From: Bacillus ndiopicus
GTDB lineage: Bacteria; Bacillota; Bacilli; Bacillales_A; Planococcaceae
Direction of reading: 5' to 3'
Length of the DNA: 64,000 nt
Assembly (NCBI RefSeq): GCF_000612805.1
Contig: NZ_HG964403.1
Coordinates: 930,001-994,000 of the forward strand
Shown here: piece by piece, positions 34,053 through 43,877 of the stretch
How the letters are laid out: the number at the start of each line of letters is the position of its first letter
Position numbering within the stretch: position 1 is the stretch's first letter
Notes under the pieces: generated by a model
Seen by the model: only the letters and a program-made list of their open reading frames with translations
Told to the model about the DNA's origin: nothing
Database searches by the model: none
Program-made: the position numbers and the translations under genes

Positions 34053-36617
34053 ATGACTACATACACACCGATGATGCAACAATATTTAATGATAAAAGAA
34101 GATTATAAGGATGCCTTTTTATTTTTTCGTTTAGGCGATTTTTATGAACTATTTTTTGAAGATGCAGAGCGTGCATCGCAGTTACTAGAAATTACATTAA
34201 CGAGCCGCGATGCGGGTAGTAAAGAGCGTATTCCAATGTGCGGTGTGCCACATCATTCTGCTAAAAGCTATATTGAAACACTTGTTTCAAAGGGCTATAA
34301 AGTAGCGGTTTGTGAGCAGACAGAAGATCCAAAGGCAGCGAAGGGGGTTGTGAAGCGAGAAGTTGTACAACTGATTACACCTGGAACGATTACAGAAGGA
34401 AAAACGATTGATGGTAAAACAAATCATTTTATCGGTGCAGCAGAATATATAGCTAAGCAGCAAATTGCTTTTGCAACACTTGATATTTCAACGGGTGAGG
34501 CGACAGCGACGGTTATTGAAGGAGATATTAAAACATTATTCCAGCACCTGCAATCATACGCAATTCGAGAGCTTATTGTTGGTGAAGCATTAAATTTGGA
34601 AGCTGCAGAAATGGCACAAACATTAAATATTGTGCTGTCAATTGAGAATGAAGAAATGCAGCAAGCAGAACAATTTACTGCTGGCTTACCTAAAAATGTA
34701 AAGCCAATTGCAAGCAAGCTTTTACGCTATATTGAGCGCACGCAAATGCGTTCCCTCTCCCATATTCAGCCATTCCATTTTACTGAAATGAACCATTACT
34801 TATCGATTGATGCCAACTCAAAGCGCAATTTAGAGCTAATGCAATCCATTCGCGGAGGAGATCAAAAAGGCACGCTTTTATGGCTGCTTGATGAAACAGT
34901 AACTGCGATGGGGGGGCGAAAATTAAAGCAATGGTTACATCAACCACTTGTACAGCGCGCTAAAATTGACAATCGTTTAACAATTGTTGAGCATTTATTG
35001 GAAGACTTTTTTATACGTGAGGAGCTGCGCGAGCGTTTAAAGCAAGTGTATGATTTGGAGCGTTTAGCTGGTCGGGTTGCATTTGGTAATGTAGGGGGGC
35101 GTGATTTAGCGCAGCTACGTGAATCGTTGCGTCAAGTGCCTGCTATTCGTGAACAGCTTTTGACAAGTACAAAGGAGCCATTACGTCAGCTAGGTGAGAC
35201 GCTTGATTTATGTGAAGAAATTGAGCAGCTACTTGCAAAAGCAATTACTGACCATCCGCCGATTACGATTAAAGAAGGCGATGTGATTCGTGATGGCTAT
35301 AATGAAAAATTAGATGAATTGCGCTACGCTGCACGCAACGGTAAAGATTGGATTGCTCAGCTAGAGCAAAAGGAACGTGAGCTAACAGGCATTAAAAACT
35401 TAAAAATCGGCTATAATCGCATCTTTGGCTATTATATCGAAATTACGAAATCCAATTTTGGCAACGTTGATTTAACGCGCTATGAGCGCAAGCAAACGTT
35501 AGCTAATGCGGAGCGTTACATTACACAGGAGCTGAAAGAAAAAGAGGCTATCATTTTAAATGCTGAGGAGCAAAGCTTAGCACTTGAATACGATTTATTC
35601 GTGGCATTACGTGATGAGTTAAAAGCATATATTCCTCGTGTACAAGCACTTGCTTCAGAGATAAGTGAGTTGGATGTATTCATAAGCTTTGCCTTAATTT
35701 CTGAGAAATATCATTTTACTCGTCCGACATTCCATGAAGGGCGCACATTAACGATTAAAGAGGGACGTCATCCTGTCGTTGAAAAAATGCTGAATAAGCA
35801 ATTATATGTGCCGAATGATTGTATTTTACCAAGTGAGCGTAATATGATGCTTATTACAGGACCAAATATGTCTGGTAAAAGTACGTATATGCGCCAAGTT
35901 GCTATTACTGTTATTTTGGCACAAATGGGTTGTTATGTTCCTGCAAAAGAGGCGCATTTACCAATTACTGATCAAATTTTCACCCGTATCGGTGCGGCGG
36001 ACGATTTAGCAGCAGGGCAGTCCACTTTTATGGTTGAAATGCTTGAATCGCAATATGCAATCACACATGCTACAAAAAATAGCTTGCTATTGTTTGATGA
36101 AATTGGACGTGGTACATCGACGTATGATGGAATGAGCTTGGCACAAGCAATGATGGAGTTTATTCATCAGGAAATTGGCGCAAATACATTATTCTCAACA
36201 CATTATCATGAATTAACAGAGCTTGAGCATGACTTAGAGCGATTACAAAATGTACATGTTAGTGCAACTGAACGTGATGGTAAAGTTGTCTTTTTACACA
36301 AAGTCAAAGAGGGTGCAGCAGATAAAAGCTATGGTGTGCATGTAGCAGAATTAGCAGAAATGCCACAACCTATTATTGAACGTGCAAGAGTGCTATTAAC
36401 GCAATTTGAGGCTAAAGAAGTAAAAATTGTGAAGGAAGCACCTACTGCCCCAACATTAGTGGCGGAGCAATTAACGCTCTTCACGGAGCAGCCTACAATA
36501 TCACAAGAGGAGCAGGAAGTGCTAGAGATGCTAGCTAAGGCAAATATAATGGGTACGACACCGCTTCAAGCAATGACGCTACTGCATGAATTGCAGCAAA
36601 AACTATTGAATAAATAG
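34053..36617 (+). CDS. mutS: DNA mismatch repair protein MutS
   Basis: An 854-residue mismatch-recognition ATPase. The mismatch-stacking motif F30-Y31-E32 lies in RLGDFYELF. The clamp and lever domains follow. The C-terminal ATPase has Walker A GPNMSGKST near residue 603, Walker B LLLFDEIGRGTSTYDG and STHYHEL. A C-terminal helix-turn-helix region ends the protein. Length is normal. The mutL start is 12 bp downstream, so the two form the usual operon. Confidence 0.97.
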   Translation: MTTYTPMMQQYLMIKEDYKDAFLFFRLGDFYELFFEDAERASQLLEITLTSRDAGSKERIPMCGVPHHSAKSYIETLVSKGYKVAVCEQTEDPKAAKGVVKREVVQLITPGTITEGKTIDGKTNHFIGAAEYIAKQQIAFATLDISTGEATATVIEGDIKTLFQHLQSYAIRELIVGEALNLEAAEMAQTLNIVLSIENEEMQQAEQFTAGLPKNVKPIASKLLRYIERTQMRSLSHIQPFHFTEMNHYLSIDANSKRNLELMQSIRGGDQKGTLLWLLDETVTAMGGRKLKQWLHQPLVQRAKIDNRLTIVEHLLEDFFIREELRERLKQVYDLERLAGRVAFGNVGGRDLAQLRESLRQVPAIREQLLTSTKEPLRQLGETLDLCEEIEQLLAKAITDHPPITIKEGDVIRDGYNEKLDELRYAARNGKDWIAQLEQKERELTGIKNLKIGYNRIFGYYIEITKSNFGNVDLTRYERKQTLANAERYITQELKEKEAIILNAEEQSLALEYDLFVALRDELKAYIPRVQALASEISELDVFISFALISEKYHFTRPTFHEGRTLTIKEGRHPVVEKMLNKQLYVPNDCILPSERNMMLITGPNMSGKSTYMRQVAITVILAQMGCYVPAKEAHLPITDQIFTRIGAADDLAAGQSTFMVEMLESQYAITHATKNSLLLFDEIGRGTSTYDGMSLAQAMMEFIHQEIGANTLFSTHYHELTELEHDLERLQNVHVSATERDGKVVFLHKVKEGAADKSYGVHVAELAEMPQPIIERARVLLTQFEAKEVKIVKEAPTAPTLVAEQLTLFTEQPTISQEEQEVLEMLAKANIMGTTPLQAMTLLHELQQKLLNK

Positions 36618-36629
36618 AGGTGAGTGCGA

Positions 36630-38483
36630 ATGGGGAAAATCCATATTATGGACGAATGGCTGTCCAATAAAATTGCGGCAGGTGAAGTAGTAGAGCGTCC
36701 TGCATCTGTTGTCAAGGAGCTCGTAGAAAATGCGATTGATGCTGGTGCGACAACAATTGAAGTATTTTTAGAGGAAGCGGGATTATCATTTATCCAAGTC
36801 GTCGATAATGGTAGTGGCATGAGTGAAGAGGATGCACTGAAATCCTTTGCACGCCATGCCACTTCGAAAATTGAAAAAGAGCAAGATTTATTCCGTATTC
36901 GCACACTCGGTTTCCGCGGGGAGGCATTAGCCTCAATTTCATCGGTCTGCAAAATGACGATGAAAACATCGGATGGTCAAGATGGAGCAGAGTTGTATAT
37001 TGAAGGTGGCCATATTAAAAGTCAGCAGCCAGCAGCTTTACGGCAAGGAACAGATATTACTGTAGCGCAATTATTTTATAACACGCCTGCGCGATTAAAA
37101 TATTTAAAGACTGTGCAAACAGAGCTTGGTCATTCGATCGATTTAATAAATCGTTTAGCTTTAGGTAACCCACATATTGCCTTTAAGCTAGTGCATAATG
37201 GACAAGTGCAGCTACAAACAAATGGACGTGGACAAGTGCAGCAAGTGCTAGCGGCAATTTACGGAGCACATAATGCAAAGAAAATGTTTGCATTCAAAGG
37301 GGAGACGAATGATTATAAAGTACATGGCTTTGCGACATTACCAGAGCTAACGCGCGCTTCGAAAAACTATATTTCGGTATTCGTCAATGGGCGCTGGGTA
37401 AAGCATTATTTAGTACAAAAGGCAGTCGTTGATGCATTTCATACGTATTTACCGATTGAACGTTATCCAATTGCAGCATTATTTATTGAAGGTGACCCTC
37501 AGCTAACGGATGTCAATGTGCATCCTGCAAAGCATCAAATTCGTTTAAGCAAGGAAACGGAGCTTTTACAATTAGTAGAGCAAACAATTCGTGATTCTGT
37601 GCGCGAAGTTGTCCGTGTACCGTTAGCTGCAAAGCCGAAAAAGCTCGAAAAATTGCCGAGTGAGCAGATGAATATATGGAAGCCCGCTCCAACATTTAAC
37701 GAGGATAAAATGGCAGCTATCGTCAATCGTTTAAACGAAAATAAGCTAGAGCCTGCCCCTTTAAGAGGAGAGCCAGTTCAAATAAAGGAAAGTACACCGC
37801 CATTAATAATGGAGCAGCCCGTTGTAGAAGAGCAAACAACGCAGCTACTGGTGGAAGAGCCTGTAATGGATGCACCGTTACCAAAAGAAGAGAATGCTCC
37901 ATTCCCACAGCTTGAAATTATCGGGCAAATTCATGGCACATACATTGTTGCACAAATGGAGGACGGCTTTTATTTAATTGATCAACATGCTGCCCAAGAG
38001 CGTATTAAATATGAATATTACCGGGAAAAAGTGGGCGAGGTTGATGCAAATGAACGTCAAACGCTACTCCTGCCTTTAACATTCCATTATTCAGCAGATG
38101 AAGCACTGCGTTTAATGGAACACCAGCAAGGCTTACAGGAAGTCGGTATTTATTTAGAGCCTTTTGGGCAAAATTCCTTTGTTGTACGGGAGCATCCAAC
38201 TTGGTTCCCGAAAGGCTTTGAGCAGGAAATCATTGAAGAGCTAATTGAGCAAGTGTTGACAACACGCAAAGCGGATGTAAAAAAACTGCGTGAGGAAGCA
38301 GCGATTATGATGAGCTGTAAAAAGTCGATTAAAGCGAATTATTATTTAACAAAGGAACAAATGGATCAGCTGTTGAATGATTTAAGAGAGGCGGAAAACC
38401 CATTTACATGTCCACATGGACGCCCTGTATTAATTCATTTTTCAACATATGAGCTAGAAAAAATGTTTAAGCGTGTTATGTAA
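36630..38483 (+). CDS. mutL: DNA mismatch repair endonuclease MutL
   Basis: A 617-residue GHKL ATPase that couples MutS to strand removal. N-terminal motifs ENAIDAGATTIEV, DNGSGM and GFRGEALASIS are present. The C-terminal domain carries the nicking endonuclease motif DQHAAQERIKYE plus SCKKSIKAN and CPHGRP. This marks the nuclease-active type of species lacking MutH. ATG 36630 lies 7 nt after AGAGGTG; an in-frame GTG at 36624 is less suitable. A Pro/Glu-rich linker joins the domains. Confidence 0.97.
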   Translation: MGKIHIMDEWLSNKIAAGEVVERPASVVKELVENAIDAGATTIEVFLEEAGLSFIQVVDNGSGMSEEDALKSFARHATSKIEKEQDLFRIRTLGFRGEALASISSVCKMTMKTSDGQDGAELYIEGGHIKSQQPAALRQGTDITVAQLFYNTPARLKYLKTVQTELGHSIDLINRLALGNPHIAFKLVHNGQVQLQTNGRGQVQQVLAAIYGAHNAKKMFAFKGETNDYKVHGFATLPELTRASKNYISVFVNGRWVKHYLVQKAVVDAFHTYLPIERYPIAALFIEGDPQLTDVNVHPAKHQIRLSKETELLQLVEQTIRDSVREVVRVPLAAKPKKLEKLPSEQMNIWKPAPTFNEDKMAAIVNRLNENKLEPAPLRGEPVQIKESTPPLIMEQPVVEEQTTQLLVEEPVMDAPLPKEENAPFPQLEIIGQIHGTYIVAQMEDGFYLIDQHAAQERIKYEYYREKVGEVDANERQTLLLPLTFHYSADEALRLMEHQQGLQEVGIYLEPFGQNSFVVREHPTWFPKGFEQEIIEELIEQVLTTRKADVKKLREEAAIMMSCKKSIKANYYLTKEQMDQLLNDLREAENPFTCPHGRPVLIHFSTYELEKMFKRVM

Positions 38484-38538
38484 AGTTAACAATGAAAACT
38501 TTACTGCCTGTTAATAAGGGATAAAAAGGGGGATTTTT

Positions 38539-39450
38539 ATGGAACAGCAGCAACAATTTTTAACGATGCGAGATGGGCAACAAATTTTCGTTCGTACATT
38601 TGAGCCTGAGCATACAATCGGCCATATTCATATTTTACATGGAATGGGCGAGCATTCAGGGCGTTATGAAGAGTTTGCTAAGCTACTTTGCGCAGAGGGC
38701 TATTATGTATCAATGCATGACCACCGAGGGCATGGTCATACTGCGCAAGGCAATTATGGGCATTTTGCGGATGAGCGTGGCTTCCATCATGTTGTATTAG
38801 ATGTGTTAGAAGTACTTTTATATCTACGCAAAACGGTTACAGCACCACTTACGTTGTTTGGGCATAGTATGGGCTCATTTATTACACGTCGTTTTATTCA
38901 GCTATATAGCGATCAGATTTCGGCTTGTATTATTTGTGGCACAGGCGTTACGTCGGCAACACATTTAGCGGGCAATCAACTTGCTAATACTTTAGCGAAG
39001 ACACAAGGAAAGCAAACGGCTAGCCCTTTGATGAATCGTTTAAGCTTTGGTAGCTTTAATAAAGCGTTCGCAAATACAACAACAGAGTTTGATTGGTTAT
39101 CACGGGATGCGGATGAAGTGCAAAAATATATCGATGACGAAATGTGTGGCTTTATTCCATCACATCAGTTTTATGCAGATTTAACAGAAGGCTTGCTGTT
39201 AGTTCATCGCAAAGAGGAAATGGCGCGTACACGCACAGATTTACCAGTACTATTTATTAGTGGTAGCCACGATCCTGTCGGTGATTTCGGCAAAGGCGTG
39301 TTCAAAGTTGCTGAAAGAATGGTTGATGTTGGCATGGAAAATGTGACAGTACATCTATTTGAAGAAATGCGCCATGAAATTTTAAATGAAAAAAATAGAC
39401 AGCATGTACACGATGTTGTATTACGGTGGTTGAAAAATGTTAAAAACTAA
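38539..39450 (+). CDS. alpha/beta hydrolase, monoacylglycerol lipase/lysophospholipase-like
   Basis: A 303-residue serine hydrolase. HGMGEHSGR forms the oxyanion region, GHSMGS near residue 113 carries the nucleophile, SGSHDPVGD the aspartate and EMRHEILNE the histidine. There is no signal peptide. AAAAGGGGG precedes the ATG. The gene overlaps miaA by 14 bp, so it is co-translated with it. The substrate is not known; the family cleaves lysolipids or monoacylglycerols. Confidence 0.88.
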   Translation: MEQQQQFLTMRDGQQIFVRTFEPEHTIGHIHILHGMGEHSGRYEEFAKLLCAEGYYVSMHDHRGHGHTAQGNYGHFADERGFHHVVLDVLEVLLYLRKTVTAPLTLFGHSMGSFITRRFIQLYSDQISACIICGTGVTSATHLAGNQLANTLAKTQGKQTASPLMNRLSFGSFNKAFANTTTEFDWLSRDADEVQKYIDDEMCGFIPSHQFYADLTEGLLLVHRKEEMARTRTDLPVLFISGSHDPVGDFGKGVFKVAERMVDVGMENVTVHLFEEMRHEILNEKNRQHVHDVVLRWLKNVKN

Positions 39451-40342
39451 TTTTGATGTTGTCGCGATTATTGGTCCGACAGCATCAGGCAAGACAGCAT
39501 TAAGCATCGAATTAGCGAAGTTAATAGATGGGGAAATTATTAACGGTGATTCGATGCAGGTTTATAAAGGGCTTGATATTGGAACTGCCAAAATCACACA
39601 TGCTGAAATGGATGGCATCCCTCATCATTTACTTGATATTAAAGAACCGACAGAAAGCTTTTCTGTTGCGGAATATCAGCAGCTTGTGCGAGCGAAAATC
39701 GCTGAAATTGGAGCGCGCGGCAAAGTGCCTATTATTGTGGGTGGTACAGGTTTGTACGTGCAATCTGTGCTATTCGATTTCCAGTTTACAAAAGAGGAAG
39801 TGAATGAAGAGGCACGTTCTCTTTACTACAAGGAGCTAGAAAAAAACGGCCCTGAGGCAATGCATGCAAAACTAGCAGCGTTAGATCCAGAAACGGCGCG
39901 AACAATTCACCCAAACAATACAAGGCGAGTTATTCGAGCGCTAGAAATGATAGAGCTAAGTGGTACATCAAAGGCTGCAGATGAGCATAACAGAGGGCAT
40001 ATCCCGTTATACAACCATTTAATTATCGGTTTAGATATGGAGCGCGAAAAATTGTATAAGCGCATTGATATGCGTGTAGATATTATGTTGCAGCAAGGTT
40101 TAGAGCAAGAGGTTAAAGGCTTCTATGATGCAGGTCTTCGTGATGTACAGGCAATGAAGGCAATCGGCTATAAGGAATTATGCGCTTATTTTGATGGTCT
40201 TGTTTCGTATGAGGATGCTGTGGAGCAAATTAAGCAAAATTCAAGGCGCTATGCAAAGCGCCAGCTTACGTATTTCCGCAATAAAATGGAAGTGCAGTGG
40301 ATTGGTACAGACTGGGAGCAAGTAAAGGCACTTTTTCATTAA
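39437..40342 (+). CDS. miaA: tRNA dimethylallyltransferase MiaA
   Basis: A 301-residue enzyme that adds a dimethylallyl group to A37 of tRNAs, the substrate of MiaB encoded at 25798. The P-loop GPTASGKT is at residues 12-19. [17 protein letters not shown] and the catalytic GGTGLYVQS follow. Length is normal. It starts inside the end of the hydrolase gene and is followed by hfq after 147 bp, the conserved miaA-hfq order. Confidence 0.96.
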   Translation: MLKTNFDVVAIIGPTASGKTALSIELAKLIDGEIINGDSMQVYKGLDIGTAKITHAEMDGIPHHLLDIKEPTESFSVAEYQQLVRAKIAEIGARGKVPIIVGGTGLYVQSVLFDFQFTKEEVNEEARSLYYKELEKNGPEAMHAKLAALDPETARTIHPNNTRRVIRALEMIELSGTSKAADEHNRGHIPLYNHLIIGLDMEREKLYKRIDMRVDIMLQQGLEQEVKGFYDAGLRDVQAMKAIGYKELCAYFDGLVSYEDAVEQIKQNSRRYAKRQLTYFRNKMEVQWIGTDWEQVKALFH

Positions 40343-40411
40343 GGAATTTGAAAAAATAGAAGGAAATTTATAAGACATACCGAATATTTACTAATGGTCA
40401 TAAAATAGCTT

Positions 40412-40462
40412 GGTATTTGCTGAGGCAATGTCGATTTTAATGTTTACTCAAAAGTAAATACC
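40412..40462 (+). promoter_or_regulatory. mutually exclusive stems in the hfq leader
   Basis: AGTAAATACC (40453-40462) can pair with GGTATTTGCT (40412-40421, one G-T pair). Alternatively AGTAAA pairs with TTTACT (40443-40448) as a local hairpin. The two folds exclude each other. Confidence 0.35.
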
Positions 40463-40489
40463 ATACAAATAACAAAGGCGGGTGCTTAC

Positions 40490-40717
40490 GTGAAACCAAT
40501 TAATTTGCAAGATACGTTTTTAAACCAGTTACGTAAAAATAATATATTTGTAACGGTCTTTTTATTAAACGGCTTTCAACTAAAAGGTTTAATAAAATCC
40601 TATGATAATTTTACCGTATTGTTAGAAGTAGAAGGTAAGCAGCATTTGATTTATAAACATGCAATTTCGACGTTTGTTCCAGCAAGTACTATAGATATTA
40701 ATAAAGAAGATATATAG
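40490..40717 (+). CDS. hfq: RNA chaperone Hfq
   Basis: A 75-residue Sm-like hexameric RNA-binding protein. The Sm1 motif ([20 protein letters not shown]) and the Sm2 motif around YKHAIST are typical of the Gram-positive type. The start is GTG after GGCGGGTG, not a strong ribosome site. In Bacillus, Hfq has limited effects on sRNA control. Confidence 0.96.
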   Translation: MKPINLQDTFLNQLRKNNIFVTVFLLNGFQLKGLIKSYDNFTVLLEVEGKQHLIYKHAISTFVPASTIDINKEDI

Positions 40718-40765
40718 TTCGCTACTTATACTATATAATAGAGAGCGAATCGGAGGTTTATAGTG

Positions 40766-41068
40766 ATGAAAACAATGACAACAGAAGAACTAATTAATTT
40801 ACTTGATGCAAACGAGGATTTACATGTAATTGATGTACGTGAAGATTTCGAAGTAGCGGATGGTGTAATTCCTGGGGCAGTGCATATTCCGTTAGGCGAA
40901 ATTCCAAATAGCCTAGAGCAGCTTGATAAATCAGTGCCTTATATCCTTGTATGTAAAGGTGGCGTGCGCAGTGCAAACGCTTGTGAATACTTAGCAGAGC
41001 AAGGCTATGATGTAACGAACCTAGAAGGCGGCATGCTTGCTTATGATGGGGAGTTAGAATTTAAATAA
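40766..41068 (+). CDS. single-domain rhodanese-like sulfurtransferase
   Basis: A 100-residue rhodanese domain. The active-site loop is CKGGVRS near residue 70, and the CH2-like stretch YLAEQGYDVTNLEGGM ends the fold. It is soluble and probably moves sulfane sulfur. ATG 40766 and GTG 40763 are both near GGAGG; ATG is chosen. It is followed by a terminator shared with the convergent TRIC-like gene. Confidence 0.9.
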   Translation: MKTMTTEELINLLDANEDLHVIDVREDFEVADGVIPGAVHIPLGEIPNSLEQLDKSVPYILVCKGGVRSANACEYLAEQGYDVTNLEGGMLAYDGELEFK

Positions 41069-41071
41069 ATA

Positions 41072-41107
41072 AAAAAGGGCGTCCCAAATGGCTTGGGACG
41101 CTCTTTT
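41072..41107. terminator. bidirectional terminator
   Basis: AAAGGGCGTCCCAA pairs with TTGGGACGCTCTTT with one G-T pair. T-runs lie on both sides, serving the rhodanese and the convergent membrane gene. Confidence 0.85.
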
Positions 41108-41112
41108 GGAAA

Positions 41113-41718
41113 TTATTTCACTAGCAGCTTTTTACGTGGTAAGCGCCAGCCTCGTAAATAAGATAAAATGCGTAATGCGGTTACCAAAGCGAACATTACA
41201 TATAAAAATACGTCACCTGTAAAAAATTGAAGCCCAATAATTAAGCCAGCCCCAGCTGCCCACATTGCGTAAATCTCATCGCGTAATATTGTTGGTTTGC
41301 GACGAGCGAGTAAATCTCGCACGATTCCGCCGCCTGAGCCAGTTAAAACTGCCGCAACAATGACGGCACTTAGAGGTAACTCTAATTTAATCGCATACAT
41401 CGCTCCCTGCACTGCAAAGGCAGCTAAGCCAATTGCATCAGATAAATTCCCCCAGCGATTCCAATGTTTCATAAATCTATATGGTACTAAAAAGAACAAT
41501 GTAATTGCAGCGAGTGCAATTTGAAACATCATTTCTTGACTCCATAAAGTAGTTACCGGCAAGCCAATTAATAAATTGCGTATAGCTCCACCGCCGAATG
41601 CTGTTACAACGCCGAGCAAATAAACACCGAATAAATCATATTCCTCTTCCATTGCAACAATTGCACCTGATAATGCAAAGGCGATTGTTCCGATAATACT
41701 AAAAACTTCCCAAGCCAT
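41113..41718 (-). CDS. trimeric intracellular cation channel (UPF0126)-family membrane protein
   Basis: A 201-residue membrane protein with seven likely membrane segments. Two repeated halves each contain the family motif GGGAIRNLL and GGGIVRDLL. Structures of bacterial relatives show TRIC-like potassium-permeable trimers, and some are described as glycine transporters. ATG 41718 lies 7 nt after AAAGGGG. A TTG two codons upstream is too close to it. The gene is on the minus strand, divergent from ynbB. Confidence 0.88.
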   Translation of the reverse strand: MAWEVFSIIGTIAFALSGAIVAMEEEYDLFGVYLLGVVTAFGGGAIRNLLIGLPVTTLWSQEMMFQIALAAITLFFLVPYRFMKHWNRWGNLSDAIGLAAFAVQGAMYAIKLELPLSAVIVAAVLTGSGGGIVRDLLARRKPTILRDEIYAMWAAGAGLIIGLQFFTGDVFLYVMFALVTALRILSYLRGWRLPRKKLLVK

Positions 41719-41807
41719 TTTCAAACCCCTTTAAACATGTATAATAAAAATTTAAGTCAGCAAAAACGAGCATAACAATTATCTAAGCAATAGTAAAGAG
41801 TAAATAG

Positions 41808-41835
41808 TTGACGTGATGAAAATAGTTGATAAGAT
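41808..41835 (+). promoter_or_regulatory. predicted promoter of ynbB
   Basis: TTGACG (41808-41813) and TAAGAT (41830-41835) lie 16 bp apart. The 18-bp stretch AAATAGTTGACGTGATGA is partly repeated as AAATAGTTGATAAGATGG. Confidence 0.45.
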
Positions 41836-41881
41836 GGGAGAGGATTAAAAAACTAACTAGAAAAAATGTAAGGAGACACCG

Positions 41882-43129
41882 ATGTTTACGTCAAATTTAA
41901 CAGAACAAACATTAGAACTTGCTGCTCGTATTGAAAATAAAGTAGTAGAGTTTCATAAAAAAGCGGATGAAATTGCTTTTTTTAATCAACAGAAGGTGTT
42001 AACGGCCTTTAGAGAGAATCACGTATCTGATTATCATTTACATCCTTCAAGCGGATACGGCTACGATGATGAAGGGCGCGATAATTTAGAACGTGTATAC
42101 GCACAAGTATTTGGTGCAGAAGCAGCAATTGTACGTCCACAAATAATTTCAGGTACGCATGCCATTACACTTAGCTTATTCGGTGTTTTGCGTCCAGGTG
42201 ACGAACTTGTTTATATTACGGGAAAACCATATGATACGCTACAGTCAATCGTTGATGGTGGTGATAAGGATACAGGCTCACTAAAGGATTTTGGTATTAA
42301 ATACAGCCATGTTGACTTAATTGATAATAAAGAGATTGACTGGGATGGGGTACGTTCAGCAGTTAATGACAAGACAAAAATGATTGCAATCCAACGTTCG
42401 AAAGGCTATGCAAGTCGTCCATCGTTTACAGTTGCAGAAATTAATATGATGGTGGAACAAATCCGTTCAATCGTACCACAGGCCATCATTTTTGTAGATA
42501 ACTGCTATGGAGAATTTGTTGAACAGATAGAGCCAACAGAAATTGGCGTTGATTTAATGGCAGGCTCATTAATTAAAAATCCAGGTGCTGGTCTTGCGAA
42601 AATTGGTGGCTATATCGCAGGGCGTGCCGATTTAGTAGAAAAATGCGCGTATCGTATGACATCGCCTGGTATCGGTGCCGAGGCAGGGGCAACATTGAAC
42701 ACTTTAGCTGATTTTTATCAAGGATTCTTCTTAGCGCCACATACTGTCGCTCAAGCGCTAAAAGGTGCAATTTTCACTTCAGCTATGCTAGAAGAAATAG
42801 GTATGATAACTTCGCCGCACTATAGCGCGCCTCGTACGGATTTAATTCAATCGGTTTCATTCCAAACAGCCGAGCAAATGGTAGCATTTTGCCGTGAAAT
42901 TCAAGCAGCATCACCAATCAATGCACATTTCGCTCCTGAGCCAGCTTATATGCCTGGATATGAGGATGACGTTATTATGGCGGCAGGCACATTTGTTCAA
43001 GGCTCAAGTATTGAACTAACAGCAGATGGTCCAATTCGCCCACCATTCACCGCTTTTGTGCAAGGTGGCTTAACATATGAGCATGTGAAATATGCAATAT
43101 GCAGTGCTGTTCAAAAATTAATGAAATGA
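41882..43129 (+). CDS. ynbB: methionine gamma-lyase family PLP protein (YnbB)
   Basis: A 415-residue PLP enzyme of the aluminium-resistance/methionine gamma-lyase-like family. The likely PLP lysine is in AGSLIKNPGAG near residue 235, with FVDNCYGEFVE before it as the aspartate region. The conserved HPSSGYGYDDEGRDNLE lies near residue 57. The true substrate of YnbB is not established. Its position between hfq and glnR matches B. subtilis. Confidence 0.92.
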   Translation: MFTSNLTEQTLELAARIENKVVEFHKKADEIAFFNQQKVLTAFRENHVSDYHLHPSSGYGYDDEGRDNLERVYAQVFGAEAAIVRPQIISGTHAITLSLFGVLRPGDELVYITGKPYDTLQSIVDGGDKDTGSLKDFGIKYSHVDLIDNKEIDWDGVRSAVNDKTKMIAIQRSKGYASRPSFTVAEINMMVEQIRSIVPQAIIFVDNCYGEFVEQIEPTEIGVDLMAGSLIKNPGAGLAKIGGYIAGRADLVEKCAYRMTSPGIGAEAGATLNTLADFYQGFFLAPHTVAQALKGAIFTSAMLEEIGMITSPHYSAPRTDLIQSVSFQTAEQMVAFCREIQAASPINAHFAPEPAYMPGYEDDVIMAAGTFVQGSSIELTADGPIRPPFTAFVQGGLTYEHVKYAICSAVQKLMK

Positions 43130-43166
43130 TTGATAAGGTTGTCCAAAAAGTAGCCTAACGTAGAAA

Positions 43167-43273
43167 CCACTGAAAAAATCGATTTACACCAAATCTCTTG
43201 GTATAAATCGATTTTTTCCTTTTTTAGAATTGAAAAATTCCAAAATATTACGAGGTTTTTCAGTGGCTTTTTT
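43167..43273 (+). terminator. nested terminators before glnR
   Basis: GAAAAAATCGATTTA (43172 on) pairs with TAAATCGATTTTTTC (to 43218). Outside it, CCACTGAAAAA (43167-43177) pairs with TTTTTCAGTGG (43256-43266), followed by CTTTTTT. The outer and inner stems share bases, so they compete. Confidence 0.6.
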
Positions 43274-43397
43274 AACGCTGAAGAAATTTAGAAAAATGAT
43301 TGTTTCCTTTGACATATTGAAAAAGTAAAAGTGGATTTTTCATTATTTAAAGGTATTTTCGACTTCTTAGGCTGCCACATTTTTTTCACAAAATCCA

Positions 43398-43414
43398 TGT
43401 GAGGTTTCCTTACA
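43398..43414. promoter_or_regulatory. GlnR/TnrA operator
   Basis: TGTGA, 7 bp, TTACA is a perfect match to the GlnR/TnrA site TGTNA-N7-TNACA. It lies just upstream of the glnRA promoter, as in B. subtilis. Confidence 0.85.
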
Positions 43415-43420
43415 TGGTCG

Positions 43421-43449
43421 TTGACATGATAAAATGTGAGGCGTATTAT
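43421..43449 (+). promoter_or_regulatory. sigma-A promoter of glnRA
   Basis: A perfect TTGACA (43421-43426) and TATTAT (43444-43449) are separated by 17 bp. The GlnR site ends 6 bp upstream. Confidence 0.85.
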
Positions 43450-43469
43450 AAAAAACGGAGGTGAATTAA

Positions 43470-43844
43470 ATGGGTAGTGAAATTCGTCGATCTATGCCAG
43501 TGCTGCCAATTAGTATCGTAATGCAGTTAACAGATTTAACGGCACGTCAAATACGGTATTATGAAGAGCATAATTTAATTCAACCGCATCGCACAGAAGG
43601 AAATAGACGAATGTTTTCGTTAAACGATATTGATGTATTGCTAGAAATAAAAGAGATGCTTGAGCGGGGCACGAATATGGCAGGAATTAAAAAAGTATTC
43701 GAGCGGAAGAAACAGCTAGCCTCAGAGCAACAAGAAATTTCTGATCGCGACTTACGCCGTATTATGCGGGAAGAAATGCGACAAGCGCGTAACATGCAAA
43801 AAACATCTATTCGTCAAGGGAACTTTTCGCGTTTTAACCAATAA
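43470..43844 (+). CDS. glnR: MerR-family nitrogen regulator GlnR
   Basis: A 124-residue repressor of glnRA and other nitrogen genes, activated by feedback-inhibited glutamine synthetase. The MerR helix-turn-helix is LTDLTARQIRYYEEHNLI at about residues 20-37, with the wing RRMFSLNDID. The charged C-terminal tail (MREEMRQARNMQKTSIRQG) is the glutamine-synthetase-sensing region in this family. It is followed by glnA, and a matching operator lies in its promoter. Confidence 0.96.
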   Translation: MGSEIRRSMPVLPISIVMQLTDLTARQIRYYEEHNLIQPHRTEGNRRMFSLNDIDVLLEIKEMLERGTNMAGIKKVFERKKQLASEQQEISDRDLRRIMREEMRQARNMQKTSIRQGNFSRFNQ

Positions 43845-43877
43845 GTGAGAGTAAACTAATTTAGGAGAGTGGTACAT

